Notes under the pieces: generated by a model
Seen by the model: only the letters and a program-made list of their open reading frames with translations
Told to the model about the DNA's origin: nothing
Databases searched by the model: none
Made by a program: the position numbers and the translations under genes
Shown: positions 1-7,902 of the stretch, piece by piece
Layout: every line of letters starts with the position of its first letter
Numbering within the stretch: the stretch's first letter is position 1
Assembly: GCF_900102165.1 (NCBI RefSeq)
Contig: NZ_FNBD01000006.1
Location: 1 to 64,000 of the forward strand
Reading direction: 5' to 3'
DNA from: Cellulophaga baltica
GTDB lineage: Bacteria > Bacteroidota > Bacteroidia > Flavobacteriales > Flavobacteriaceae
Length of the DNA: 64,000 bases

Positions 1-5
1 TCTCG

Positions 6-419
6 CTAAATTTGCTGTTTTTCATTGTGACAGTTTGAATTTAAAGTTAGTAAATTCGAATTATAAACTGTCCTATTTTTAGGGAAGCCTACATAACCAT
101 GAAAAAGAATAACAGTTCCTTTAGAATTATTAGTTTTAATGCTCCAACATTCAATTTCGAAATCTAATCCTATGTTAATAGTTTCATAATTTTGAGTTGG
201 GAAGGTTTTATTTGTTGGTTTTGGATTATTTACCCCAAACAAAAGAGTATTAGTTTTTTCAAAAGCCGTAAGCTCTTTTGGTTTTTTAGTTTTTTGAATA
301 GAGTTGCTATCAAAATGAGTAAACTTATAAGCGTGAAAAAAAGCTATACTATTCATCCCGATGAAAATTAGAATAAGTAAGTAGAGGCTTTTCTTTAATG
401 TTGGTTTTATTTTTTTCAA
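6..419 (-). pseudogene. Truncated alpha/beta hydrolase
   Basis: The 137-residue product begins with a membrane anchor or signal segment (about residues 10-30) and a short conserved-looking stretch (FFHAYKFTHF). It then reaches the strand and oxyanion-loop region typical of alpha/beta hydrolases (GTVILFHGY, about residues 101-109). Immediately after this the sequence stops resembling the family and ends at a stop codon. The nucleophile elbow (GxSxG) and the catalytic Asp and His are therefore absent. Family members usually exceed 250 residues, so this is probably a 5' fragment cut by recombination at a cassette boundary. Function is likely lost. The hydrolase assignment rests on the HGY strand alone and is moderate. 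Confidence 0.5.
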
Positions 420-718
420 TTAATTAGATTTTTTTAAATGTAGCTAGCGTTATATATAGGTTTAATTTTAGAACAAAATGTTACAATAAAAGAAATAAAA
501 CTTGAGTCGGCTAGCAGCTCTAAAAATCTATTTTGCTTTCTTCATTTTTTAAGGTAGCTATATATTCCTATAAGTAAGAGAGTGAATGAGAGGCCCTGTT
601 GAAATCAAAAGACAGAAAGAAAGCCAATAACATTTCATTCTAATTTTACAATTTTCAGAAGTTCAGACGATTTAAATGTTGCAATCAATACTAAAATCTA
701 TCACCATAACTTAATATT
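420..718. other. Gene-free spacer
   Basis: This AT-rich spacer lies between two minus-strand genes. It presumably carries the promoter of the hydrolase fragment. I see no convincing coding frame and no strong hairpin in it. Confidence 0.4.
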
Positions 719-1249
719 TTAGTCATAAAGCTTCAACTCATCTTTAGTTGGAGATAAATTATGGAAGCCTATAAGGTATGCACAACTTATAGCGTATTTT
801 ATTAAAATTGTATCTCCCTCTTTAAGAGTTCTAATATCACTCTTTTTTTTCAAAGCTAATGTTGCCGTAAATTTTTGAGGAACTGTTTCAAACTTCAAAA
901 ATGTAGTAAACTGTTGATAATTAATATTTTTTATAATAGCCTTAGTGGTCTTATTTTCTTCTCTTAGTAACAACTCTTCATACTTTTTATCATATAAATG
1001 AGGGACGATAAAGAACGAGCCAAAGAATACGGTACCAACAAATATATATACCAAATCTTTGTCCATCTTCAGTATTTTTCCAGTTATTAAACTTACCAAA
1101 ACTATAATTAGTATTGGAACTAAACTGGTTCTTCTTGCTTTGTAAAATTCGCAATCAGTATAGGTAGTATACCCACTAGCCAATGCAATCAAAAATGAAA
1201 CACAGCCTACAAAACCAATTATTATTGTAAGTTTCAGATATTTATTCAT
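719..1249 (-). CDS. Small membrane protein, unknown
   Basis: The 176-residue protein has three hydrophobic segments, at about residues 7-27, 43-60 and 67-84. A soluble C-terminal half of about 90 residues follows, with short beta-like stretches and the string EGDTILIKYAIS. This layout resembles the loose DUF3592-like group of membrane proteins, but the match is weak. It stands alone between repeat-bearing spacers, so its neighbours give no hint of function. Confidence 0.6.
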   Translation of the reverse strand: MNKYLKLTIIIGFVGCVSFLIALASGYTTYTDCEFYKARRTSLVPILIIVLVSLITGKILKMDKDLVYIFVGTVFFGSFFIVPHLYDKKYEELLLREENKTTKAIIKNINYQQFTTFLKFETVPQKFTATLALKKKSDIRTLKEGDTILIKYAISCAYLIGFHNLSPTKDELKLYD

Positions 1250-1446
1250 TTCTTATTTTTTGTATATAGGTCTCTCAATAATCTTAAGAGATGTAGAGCG
1301 AAAGCTGATCATTTTGATCTGAGTACATAGCAAAACCCAAAAGATCTTGCGGACATTATAAATATACACAAACGCTACGATTGTGCTTGCAGGCAGGAGC
1401 GCCAGAAACCCGAATTGTTGATAGGTTATATAACAACATGTATTTT

Positions 1447-2133
1447 TTAAGAAATACCAGTAACTTCAATTTTGACTATTTGCCATTTTCCATCGATTTT
1501 GCGTATAAAAAATATTCCGCTCCATCCACAAAGTCTACCACAACCAAATCCACTAATTAATATTCCATAACTTTTAGTTTGGTCAAATTGTATTCTCGAA
1601 AATCCAGTTATTCCGGATAAATAAAAATCATACTTTTCATCCCAAACTTTACTCGATGTAGGTAATTCAGAGCGATATTTTAATATTATTTTTTCATTAT
1701 GTTTTAAATCCGAAATATTAATTTTATATGGTGTATCATTATTAATTGTATCCAATTTTATTGAGTATTCTTTATAAAAGTTAATGAACTTTTTTTTTGT
1801 TTGTTCATCTATTCTGTAAGTACTATCCACAATTGCAATAACTAATTTAGTCGTGTCCTTTTCTAATTCGACTCTTCGTTTTTCATATTCAGCAATTAAT
1901 TTTGTTTCGTCCCATTCTAAATTTGTAGAATCCTTGTTCTTAATGTTTACAGGTGGAGGTGGAGGTGGAGGGAAATTTGGAGGAATTCTTCTGTCGTAAT
2001 GAACAGAATCGAGCAGAGCTGGGAAGATTTCATAAGCTACAGACTTTTCAAATTCCAAATTTGATAGCTTTTTACTACAACTCGTTAAAAGTAGAATTAT
2101 TGAAATTACGACAGGTAATTGTTTTGCGGTCAT
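1447..2133 (-). CDS. Putative lipoprotein with a polyproline stretch
   Basis: The 228-residue product has a short hydrophobic leader ending in a lipobox (LLLTSC), so Cys19 is probably lipidated. The mature protein contains a run of seven prolines around residue 60, a charged helical middle, and a C-terminal part with GFGCGRLCGWSGIFFIRK followed by DGKWQIVKIEV. That last string is typical of proteins measuring or binding something through an NTF2-like or similar small beta fold. I do not recognise the family. It is a single-gene unit in the minus-strand cassette-like array. Confidence 0.65.
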   Translation of the reverse strand: MTAKQLPVVISIILLLTSCSKKLSNLEFEKSVAYEIFPALLDSVHYDRRIPPNFPPPPPPPVNIKNKDSTNLEWDETKLIAEYEKRRVELEKDTTKLVIAIVDSTYRIDEQTKKKFINFYKEYSIKLDTINNDTPYKINISDLKHNEKIILKYRSELPTSSKVWDEKYDFYLSGITGFSRIQFDQTKSYGILISGFGCGRLCGWSGIFFIRKIDGKWQIVKIEVTGIS

Positions 2134-2200
2134 CTGTGTTGTATGGTATGGGCTATGGCAAGTAGGGAAGGTGCATTAGTACTACCGTTTCGGTTTATTA

Positions 2201-2264
2201 TTTAGCGGACTTAGTTAATATTCGCAGACTTTTCGGTTTAGCATAAATGCCTTATGTTTTTTAT
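2201..2264 (-). repeat. Spacer repeat block, copy 1
   Basis: This 64-bp block matches the block at 4117-4180 at 56 of 64 positions. Read on the minus strand it carries GCTAAACCGAAAAGTCTG and then an AATATTAAC stretch, just downstream of the stop of one unit and upstream of the next gene. Shorter, more diverged versions lie at about 1341-1380, 3351-3380 and 5715-5760. Repetition in spacers between unrelated genes suggests a recombination site or a structured 3' end. Confidence 0.7.
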
Positions 2265-2396
2265 ATCCTGTTGGCAGTAGTTATTTATTAATAAATTGCA
2301 AATTGGCCTCTATTGCCAAACATAGAAAATCCGCGAGGATTTTCAGAAATAGGCAAGAACAAGCAATTACTAATAGCCATTGTTAGTACAAGTATT

Positions 2397-3227
2397 TTAT
2401 AATTCATAACTCCACTTATTTGTTTTTAAATCGTAATAAACCCAGATATGTCTTAAATACGGAACATTAATTCCTGTTTTCTCGTGTTTTTTTATTTCCC
2501 ATTTTTTTACGTTACCAATTAATTCAATCGCATCTTTTTCAAATTCCGTAATTGGTTTTCTATTGGCATCTTCAATTTTTGTTGTTATATTAAAGATAGT
2601 ATCTTTCTTTCTAATTAACTCCCTTTGCCTTGATACCGATTTTAAATTGCCATTTGAATCAATCGATACATTCAATAGAGTTGTTTGATTTTTATATTCC
2701 TTTATTTTACCTTTTTCGAGAATAGAATTTATATCAGTTACATTTATACAGTAATTAAATCCACTCTCATATTCAAAAATATAATTCTGAATTTTAAATG
2801 AATTACCGTTATCTAACATTTTTTGTTCTCTCAAACTAATTGGTCTATAATCAATAACTTTTGAGTTAGAACACATTCCACTAAAAGTTAGATTTCCTTT
2901 GTATTTATAGGCATAGACTAACCAAGTTTGATTTTTAATTGCTCTCCAGTCGCAAGAAGTCCATTGTCCAGTATACTCTTCTTCTGCTGTGACATCAAAT
3001 TCAAGTGTTTTAGGGGAATCACCTTTTTTATAATGTTTTGAAATCTCAAAGGAAACTTTATAAGTCAAGCTATCATTAGCGTAAACTTTTGAAATAATTT
3101 TTCCTTCAAAAACATATTCTGACGAATAAAATTCCAAAATCGGATTAATATCATCACAATCACACGCAAAAGTAAGTGCTGAAATCAGAATAGATAATAT
3201 TGTCAGAATTCGTTTTTTCATACCCAA
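2397..3227 (-). CDS. Secreted NTR/TIMP-like domain protein
   Basis: The 276-residue product starts with a signal peptide (about residues 4-21). The mature N-terminus is CDCDD, the cysteine pattern at the start of netrin/TIMP-like (NTR) domains. The domain continues with VFEGKIISK and a strand-rich stretch with further cysteines (TSCDWRA, FSGMCSNSK) up to about residue 125. The C-terminal half is a second, unrecognised domain, rich in polar beta-like sequence. NTR domains in bacteria are extracellular, so it is likely periplasmic or surface-exposed. The start choice is slightly uncertain: MGMKK or MKK two residues later. Confidence 0.65.
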   Translation of the reverse strand: MGMKKRILTILSILISALTFACDCDDINPILEFYSSEYVFEGKIISKVYANDSLTYKVSFEISKHYKKGDSPKTLEFDVTAEEEYTGQWTSCDWRAIKNQTWLVYAYKYKGNLTFSGMCSNSKVIDYRPISLREQKMLDNGNSFKIQNYIFEYESGFNYCINVTDINSILEKGKIKEYKNQTTLLNVSIDSNGNLKSVSRQRELIRKKDTIFNITTKIEDANRKPITEFEKDAIELIGNVKKWEIKKHEKTGINVPYLRHIWVYYDLKTNKWSYEL

Positions 3228-3350
3228 TTAAAGTTATATTAATTATATGGCAAGTGGGGTAGAAAACAAGCGATTATCTTGGTTTAACCACAAGCCAATT
3301 TTTAATTTTGTTTTAATTTTTCTTGTCAAATGCAAAATTCCAAAGATTTT

Positions 3351-3411
3351 GCGAGCTCATTAATATACACAGACCTTTCAAATATGCCCTAAACTTCGCA
3401 TTACGTTTAGG
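3351..3411 (-). repeat. Spacer repeat block with stem-loop
   Basis: This is a diverged relative of the 64-bp spacer block. It keeps the GCG-N-CTNATTAATAT-CACAGACCTTTC core (plus-strand reading) and is followed by a 7-bp inverted repeat, CCTAAAC/GTTTAGG, at 3388-3411. A second inverted repeat, GCAAAAT/ATTTTGC, lies at 3332-3352. The pair of hairpins flanking the core is the recurring layout of these spacers. Confidence 0.55.
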
Positions 3412-3431
3412 CTTTGTTGTAAAACGTTTTT

Positions 3432-3983
3432 TTATTTCCGAAGGTATTCAGGTACTTTTATAGGGTTATTAAAATCTTTAAATTCTTGTATGAATGAAAT
3501 TATTTGAGTAATTAAAATCAGTCCAAGTATTATAGTTCCCAAAATTTTTATGACTAACCAAAATAGAGATGAATCGTGAATGCTTTTCTCTATTTGGCTT
3601 ATTTCATATTTTATATTAAGTGAATTTTTTTTCGGATTATCCTTTAAATAATGAACAGTAAATATTCTATCTAAAGCTTGGTTATCTTTTGGTAAATATT
3701 CTGTTAGAGTATATTTGTTTTTGTAGATTTCATTATTTTCCTCAAAATTATATTTAATAATTAAATGTGAATGATTATGAATTTCATAATCATTATTTAC
3801 GTTTGCAGTTTTATAAATACCTTCTGAATAGATATGTTTTAATTCAGGTAGTCTTAATCTTTCTGCAATCCTATGGTAAGATTCAGAAATTAATAAATGA
3901 AAAAAAAAGTATACAAATAGTATTGAACCAATTCTTCTTAATATTTGGATCATTCTAATTCCTGAATCAATATTTTTTGTCAT
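3432..3983 (-). CDS. DUF3592-like membrane protein
   Basis: The 183-residue protein has one N-terminal membrane segment (about residues 15-32) and one C-terminal segment (about residues 140-165). A beta-rich extracytoplasmic domain lies between them and includes FTVHYLKDNPKKNSL, which resembles the v-Y-NP signature of DUF3592-type domains. Function is unknown. It is a single-gene unit flanked by repeat-bearing spacers. Confidence 0.55.
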   Translation of the reverse strand: MTKNIDSGIRMIQILRRIGSILFVYFFFHLLISESYHRIAERLRLPELKHIYSEGIYKTANVNNDYEIHNHSHLIIKYNFEENNEIYKNKYTLTEYLPKDNQALDRIFTVHYLKDNPKKNSLNIKYEISQIEKSIHDSSLFWLVIKILGTIILGLILITQIISFIQEFKDFNNPIKVPEYLRK

Positions 3984-4116
3984 TTCTGTAAATTATTTAC
4001 AACGGCTCAGTGTATGAAACGTAGCGTGTAAAAAGACACTAACTTTTCGGATTTACACAGAGCCGAATTTTTATATTTTGTTTTTAATTTTCTCTATTTA
4101 AACGCCAAATTTTATA

Positions 4117-4180
4117 TTTAGCGTACTTTGTTAATATTCACAGACCTTTCGGTTTAGCACAAACGCCCTGTGTTTTTTAT
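4117..4180 (-). repeat. Spacer repeat block, copy 2
   Basis: This is the second good copy of the 64-bp spacer block, matching 2201-2264 at 56 of 64 positions. Several of the eight differences are transitions in the part reading CAYARGGCRTTTRTGC on the minus strand. The genes on its two sides are unrelated to those beside the first copy. Confidence 0.7.
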
Positions 4181-4200
4181 TTATTGTTACTTGCTGTTTT

Positions 4201-4965
4201 TTATTCCTCCAAGTATTCAATGTATTTTATAAATAAATAATTTTTGTCCTTAATTATTTCTGAGAATCTATCAAATGCTGATTCTGTTGTTTTATACAAT
4301 TTTGACAAGTCAATAATCAACTCTTTTACTTTATTTTCTCCCAATTTTTCATTTCTAATAAACCCTAAAAATGAAGCACCTATTCCAAAAAGTTCAAAAT
4401 TGTATTTTTCAAATAAGTGTTTTGATAGAGCGTAATTTTCAAAAGGATTTAAGTCACTTTCAAAGTATCCATTCGGAAATCCGGAAATTCCTTCGTATGG
4501 TTTTTTTACAGGAACAATTTTGAGAATTATCTGTTCGTCTAAATATTCAAATGGCGACAGATTAATTTTTTCTAAAATTGAAATTTCGTCTTCATCAATT
4601 GTTAAATCTCTTTCACAAACAGATTTGAAGTCAATGTCTTTTGTTTGTTTCAGGAAATTTCCTATCCTAATGAAAAATTCAGATGGTGTTGAAAGGTAGC
4701 CTAAATGCTCATTATTCTCAAAACACGCTTTGTCAAGCCCTGATAAATCATATCCTTCTGTTTCATCAATGTCGTTTGAGTGAATTGAATGTCCACTTGT
4801 ATATTCAGCTTGTCCTAAATCATCAAGAGTTAGGATTATTGTCTTGTCAGAATTATTATGTTTATATTTTTCATAAATTTCAATAAATTCATCGAAGGAA
4901 TTTAGATTTTCAATTAAAAAACTGTCAAATAAAATTTCATTTGTTGTTAAAGGTTCTATTTTCAT
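4201..4965 (-). CDS. Hypothetical cytoplasmic protein
   Basis: The 254-residue acidic, soluble protein has no signal peptide and no membrane segment. A conserved-looking C-terminal part contains GYFESDLNPFENYALSKHL followed by FELFGIGASFLGF, which looks like a compact alpha/beta domain. I do not recognise the family. It is one unit of the minus-strand single-gene array. Confidence 0.6.
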   Translation of the reverse strand: MKIEPLTTNEILFDSFLIENLNSFDEFIEIYEKYKHNNSDKTIILTLDDLGQAEYTSGHSIHSNDIDETEGYDLSGLDKACFENNEHLGYLSTPSEFFIRIGNFLKQTKDIDFKSVCERDLTIDEDEISILEKINLSPFEYLDEQIILKIVPVKKPYEGISGFPNGYFESDLNPFENYALSKHLFEKYNFELFGIGASFLGFIRNEKLGENKVKELIIDLSKLYKTTESAFDRFSEIIKDKNYLFIKYIEYLEE

Positions 4966-5084
4966 TGTGTTTGTTTGGTAATAGCTGGTAATGTTGCAGC
5001 TGTGGGCAGTGCAGAATCAAGTAAGCGATTACTTTCGATTAAACACTAATCGCCCAATTTGCTATATATAGTGTTGTGCTTTCG

Positions 5085-5543
5085 TTATTTCTCCATCAAT
5101 CTCATCCACTTTTGTATTTCGATTGTTGCGGGGAACTCAGTGTCTATTGGCGATATAGTTTCTCCATTGTGTTTTTCAATATCTGCTATTAACTTATCAA
5201 GTTCAAGACGTTTATTTAGGTTCTTTTCGTAAATATCATAACCATAATCACTTTTTAGTTTTTCAAAGTCAGCTTTACGCATTTTAAATAAGTCTTTAAA
5301 ATCTAAAACGGTTTTTAGTTTTCTAATATGAATGTTAATGTATTCAACAATATTGTCACTATCAGTCAAAATCAAGTCTTCTCCGCAATCACATTTTACA
5401 GAACCAACTTGGCCATATCTAGAACCAGTATGTTCGTACATTTCGCTTAAATAGTTCCTGCAAGAAAGACAAAACAAAGGGAATTTCTTAACATCTAATT
5501 GTACACCCCATTCATTTCCTCTTACTATTAATTCAAAAGTCAT
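5085..5543 (-). CDS. Zinc-ribbon-containing small protein
   Basis: The 152-residue protein has cysteines arranged as FCLSCRNY (about residues 24-31) and VKCDCGEDL (about residues 49-57). This is consistent with a four-Cys zinc ribbon. A helical, charged C-terminal half follows (about residues 70-150). Zinc-ribbon plus helical tail suggests a nucleic-acid or protein-binding role, but no family is recognised. It belongs to the minus-strand cassette-like array. Confidence 0.6.
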   Translation of the reverse strand: MTFELIVRGNEWGVQLDVKKFPLFCLSCRNYLSEMYEHTGSRYGQVGSVKCDCGEDLILTDSDNIVEYINIHIRKLKTVLDFKDLFKMRKADFEKLKSDYGYDIYEKNLNKRLELDKLIADIEKHNGETISPIDTEFPATIEIQKWMRLMEK

Positions 5544-5851
5544 TATTTGATGCTATTATTCGTTTCAATTTTGTTTTATCTAATGAAGCACAACGCCAAA
5601 GCTAAGATTAGTGCGAAACCAAGGAAACTGTAAAGTTTCCGTCTAAGCACAAAGCCAAAGCTTTTTGTTTGCGTTTATTTTTTTGTTTTTAAAATGTCAA
5701 ATCAAACAGATTTGACGACCTTATAAAATTATGCAAACCATTTGATTAAACCCAAACCTCCGCATTAATTTTAGGTTCTGTTACCAGCTTTTTTTATTTC
5801 CCACAATTCATCTGTAAACCTCTCAATAAGTGTTAAAGTTTGGCTTTTTTC
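5544..5851. repeat. Repeat-bearing spacer with several short hairpins
   Basis: This 308-bp gene-free spacer holds a hairpin with arms GGAAACT and AGTTTCC (about 5627-5641). It also holds a pair of related segments containing CACAACGCCAAAGCT and CACAAAGCCAAAGCTT, a GTCAAATC/GATTTGAC inverted repeat (about 5696-5716), and a diverged version of the spacer core seen elsewhere in this array. It ends in a GGTTCTGTTACCAGC segment resembling GTTGCAGC/TTACCAGC elements in the 4966-5084 spacer. Confidence 0.5.
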
Positions 5852-6163
5852 CTATTGATTAGGTATTCCTAGTGAATCCAAGAATTTTCCATTCGTCATA
5901 TTAGAAATTAAGTTGTTTACTGCGGAGGTTTGTCCTTTCTCAATATTGCTCAATAGCTTATTTACTAATTCAATAAAGGGGTTGTCATCTTCTTTAATAA
6001 TTAATTCTATTTTTTCAGAAACCGTCAATTTTTGAACTTCATATTTTTTTGAGTCATTTATCAACGAATCTATTTTCCATTCAGGTTGAGTAGAAAGTTT
6101 AGACCTTATTGTTTTCCTGTATTCAAACAAGAAATTATTCGTCTTTACTTTTAATTCACTCAT
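5852..6163 (-). CDS. Small hypothetical protein
   Basis: The 103-residue protein is charged, soluble and predicted mostly helical, with no signal peptide or membrane segment. I do not recognise the family. It is the first unit, by transcription direction, of the minus-strand array. Confidence 0.5.
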   Translation of the reverse strand: MSELKVKTNNFLFEYRKTIRSKLSTQPEWKIDSLINDSKKYEVQKLTVSEKIELIIKEDDNPFIELVNKLLSNIEKGQTSAVNNLISNMTNGKFLDSLGIPNQ

Positions 6164-6286
6164 AATTTAGCTTCATTATATCTTTTATATAATATGTTGG
6201 AAAAGTTAAGTTTTATTTTAACAAAAATAAGAAGTGTTAGTCGCTAAGTTCTGCCTTAGTTAGAACAACAAGGCTATGAAGAAGGT

Positions 6287-6409
6287 TTATGATTGTAGAA
6301 CAGCAACAATCAAGTAGATTAGAAAACCTGCTAAAATAGCAGCAAATTGAAATGAGCCCGATTTGGTTTTGCTTTCAATTATAAATTCTTTTATTTTTTT
6401 GAATATCAT
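6287..6409 (-). CDS. 40-residue single-span membrane micro-protein
   Basis: A complete frame of 40 codons plus stop encodes a basic amphipathic N-terminus (MIFKKIKEFIIESKTKSG) and then one hydrophobic span (FAAILAGFLIYLIVAVL), ending in a short polar tail. The arrangement of a positively charged cytosolic tail plus one membrane helix is what a real small membrane protein or type I toxin-like peptide looks like. It lies in an otherwise gene-free stretch. Coding is inferred from composition only; a chance frame cannot be excluded. Confidence 0.4.
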   Translation of the reverse strand: MIFKKIKEFIIESKTKSGSFQFAAILAGFLIYLIVAVLQS

Positions 6410-6644
6410 ACTTTAAATATAGTAATTTATTTTGAGTATGGAAACCTAGATGCTTATTTATGAGATCTCTAAATAGGTAAATCCGTTAGGGAATGTATCT
6501 GTTTCTGGTACGCCTAAAGTACTCTTGTTTGGCTATTTTATGTCTATCGGTTATTGCGCTGCACGCACTCAACTTTAAATGTAGTACAAGTTGCCTTGTT
6601 AATAACAATAGTGTTAAACTTCCTCTTAGCATGTGAAAAATATT

Positions 6645-6652
6645 TAATTTTG
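6645..6652 (+). promoter_or_regulatory. Bacteroidota -7 promoter box for dinB
   Basis: TAATTTTG fits the Bacteroidota -7 consensus TAnnTTTG exactly. Transcription would start at about 6659, giving a leader of about 25 nt to the preferred dinB start. A clear -33 TTG element is not seen at the usual distance. Confidence 0.5.
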
Positions 6653-6657
6653 GAAAT

Positions 6658-6675
6658 ATTCCATAATAATGGAAT
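6658..6675. promoter_or_regulatory. Inverted repeat over the dinB transcription start (operator candidate)
   Basis: ATTCCAT-AATA-ATGGAAT is a perfect 7-bp inverted repeat with a 4-nt spacer. It overlaps the expected transcription start downstream of the TAATTTTG box, an ideal position for a repressor of a damage-inducible operon. GGAAATATTCC at 6652-6662 overlaps its left arm. No LexA or S24 repressor gene lies next to it. Confidence 0.45.
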
Positions 6676-6683
6676 TTGTCCTA

Positions 6684-7901
6684 ATGAAAACAGAATCGAT
6701 ACTACATTTAGATTTAGACACATTTTTTGTGTCTTGTGAGCGCTTAACCGACTCCAAACTACTTAAGCGACCCTTACTCGTTGGGGGTATTGGGGACCGT
6801 GGAGTAGTGGCTGCCTGTAGTTATGAAACCAGGAAATTTGGTGTGCATTCAGGAATGTCAATGAAATTAGCTAGGCAGTTGTGTCCTGAAGCAACGGTTA
6901 TTAAAGGAGATTCTAGTACCTACACCAAACACTCCCAATTAGTAACAGAGATTATAAAAGAACGTGTGCCTGTTTTTGAAAAAGCGAGTATTGATGAGTT
7001 CTATGCAGATTTAACAGGAATGGATCAGTTTTTTGGCACCTATAAATTTGCTACAGAGTTAAGAAATACGATTATCAAAGAAACCGGATTGCCTATTTCA
7101 TTTGGGTTATCCTCTAATAAAATAGTATCAAAAGTAGCTACGGGCGAAGCAAAACCCAACAATCAAATGCGGGTAGATACAGGTCTAGAAAAACAATTTT
7201 TGGCGCCTTTGTCTATTCAGAAAATACCATCAGTAGGTACAAAAACCTATCAGACACTTCGCAACTTAGGCATTACTAAAGTACATATTGTTCAAGAAAT
7301 GCCTTTAGAAATGATGGTGAGTGCCTTAGGAAAACATGGGCAAACCATTTGGAGACGTGCCAATGGTATTGATAGGCCTCCGCTAATTCCTTTTCACGAG
7401 CGTAAATCTATTTCAACAGAGCGCACCTTTACAAAAGACACCACCAATATGGTACAATTACGGACCACAATTACTGCTATGGCTGAGAATTTGGCGTATC
7501 AATTACGTAGGGCAGACAAGTTAACCGCCTGTATTGCGGTGAGAGTACGGTATTCAGATTTTCAGACGTACTCCAAACAAATTAAAATACCCTATACGAG
7601 TGCAGATCATATTTTAATTCCTAAAATAGTTGAATTGTTTGAGCGCCTGTATGAGCGTCGCTTATTAATCCGCTTGGTAGGCGTGAAGTTTAGTGATATT
7701 GTTACGGGGAATTATCAGATTAATCTTTTTGATGATACCGAAGAGATGCTCAGTTTATACCATGCGATGGATCATATCCGGAAGAAATATGGAGAGAAAA
7801 GCATTATGCGCGCTACTTCTATGGGAGCAAAAACCATTGGTAGGTTTCACAACCCATTTAGCGGAGAACCTCCTATCGTATTAGCACACCGAAAACAATA
7901 A
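6684..7901 (+). CDS. dinB: DNA polymerase IV (Y family)
   Basis: This is a Y-family translesion polymerase. Palm-domain acids are visible: LHLDLDTFF at the N-terminus and SIDE further on. They are followed by the helix-hairpin-helix-like LGxxKIPSVGTKT region and a little-finger domain with RTFTKDTTN. The total length of about 405 residues is normal for DinB. An ATG 15 nt upstream is in frame, but it lies inside the inverted repeat and leaves almost no leader; homologues start directly before the ILHLDLDTFF motif, so the later ATG is preferred. The stop is 1 nt before the next start, so it is co-transcribed with the dnaE-type gene, as in mutagenic polymerase pairs. Confidence 0.93.
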   Translation: MKTESILHLDLDTFFVSCERLTDSKLLKRPLLVGGIGDRGVVAACSYETRKFGVHSGMSMKLARQLCPEATVIKGDSSTYTKHSQLVTEIIKERVPVFEKASIDEFYADLTGMDQFFGTYKFATELRNTIIKETGLPISFGLSSNKIVSKVATGEAKPNNQMRVDTGLEKQFLAPLSIQKIPSVGTKTYQTLRNLGITKVHIVQEMPLEMMVSALGKHGQTIWRRANGIDRPPLIPFHERKSISTERTFTKDTTNMVQLRTTITAMAENLAYQLRRADKLTACIAVRVRYSDFQTYSKQIKIPYTSADHILIPKIVELFERLYERRLLIRLVGVKFSDIVTGNYQINLFDDTEEMLSLYHAMDHIRKKYGEKSIMRATSMGAKTIGRFHNPFSGEPPIVLAHRKQ

Positions 7902-7902
7902 T

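Noticed and set aside
1953-2165. Plus-strand small gene encoding a glycine/glutamate-rich peptide
   Set aside because: It is the antisense shadow of the polyproline stretch of the lipoprotein gene.
1-6163. Integron with an integrase
   Set aside because: No tyrosine recombinase gene is found in this region. Only the repeat spacers suggest cassettes.
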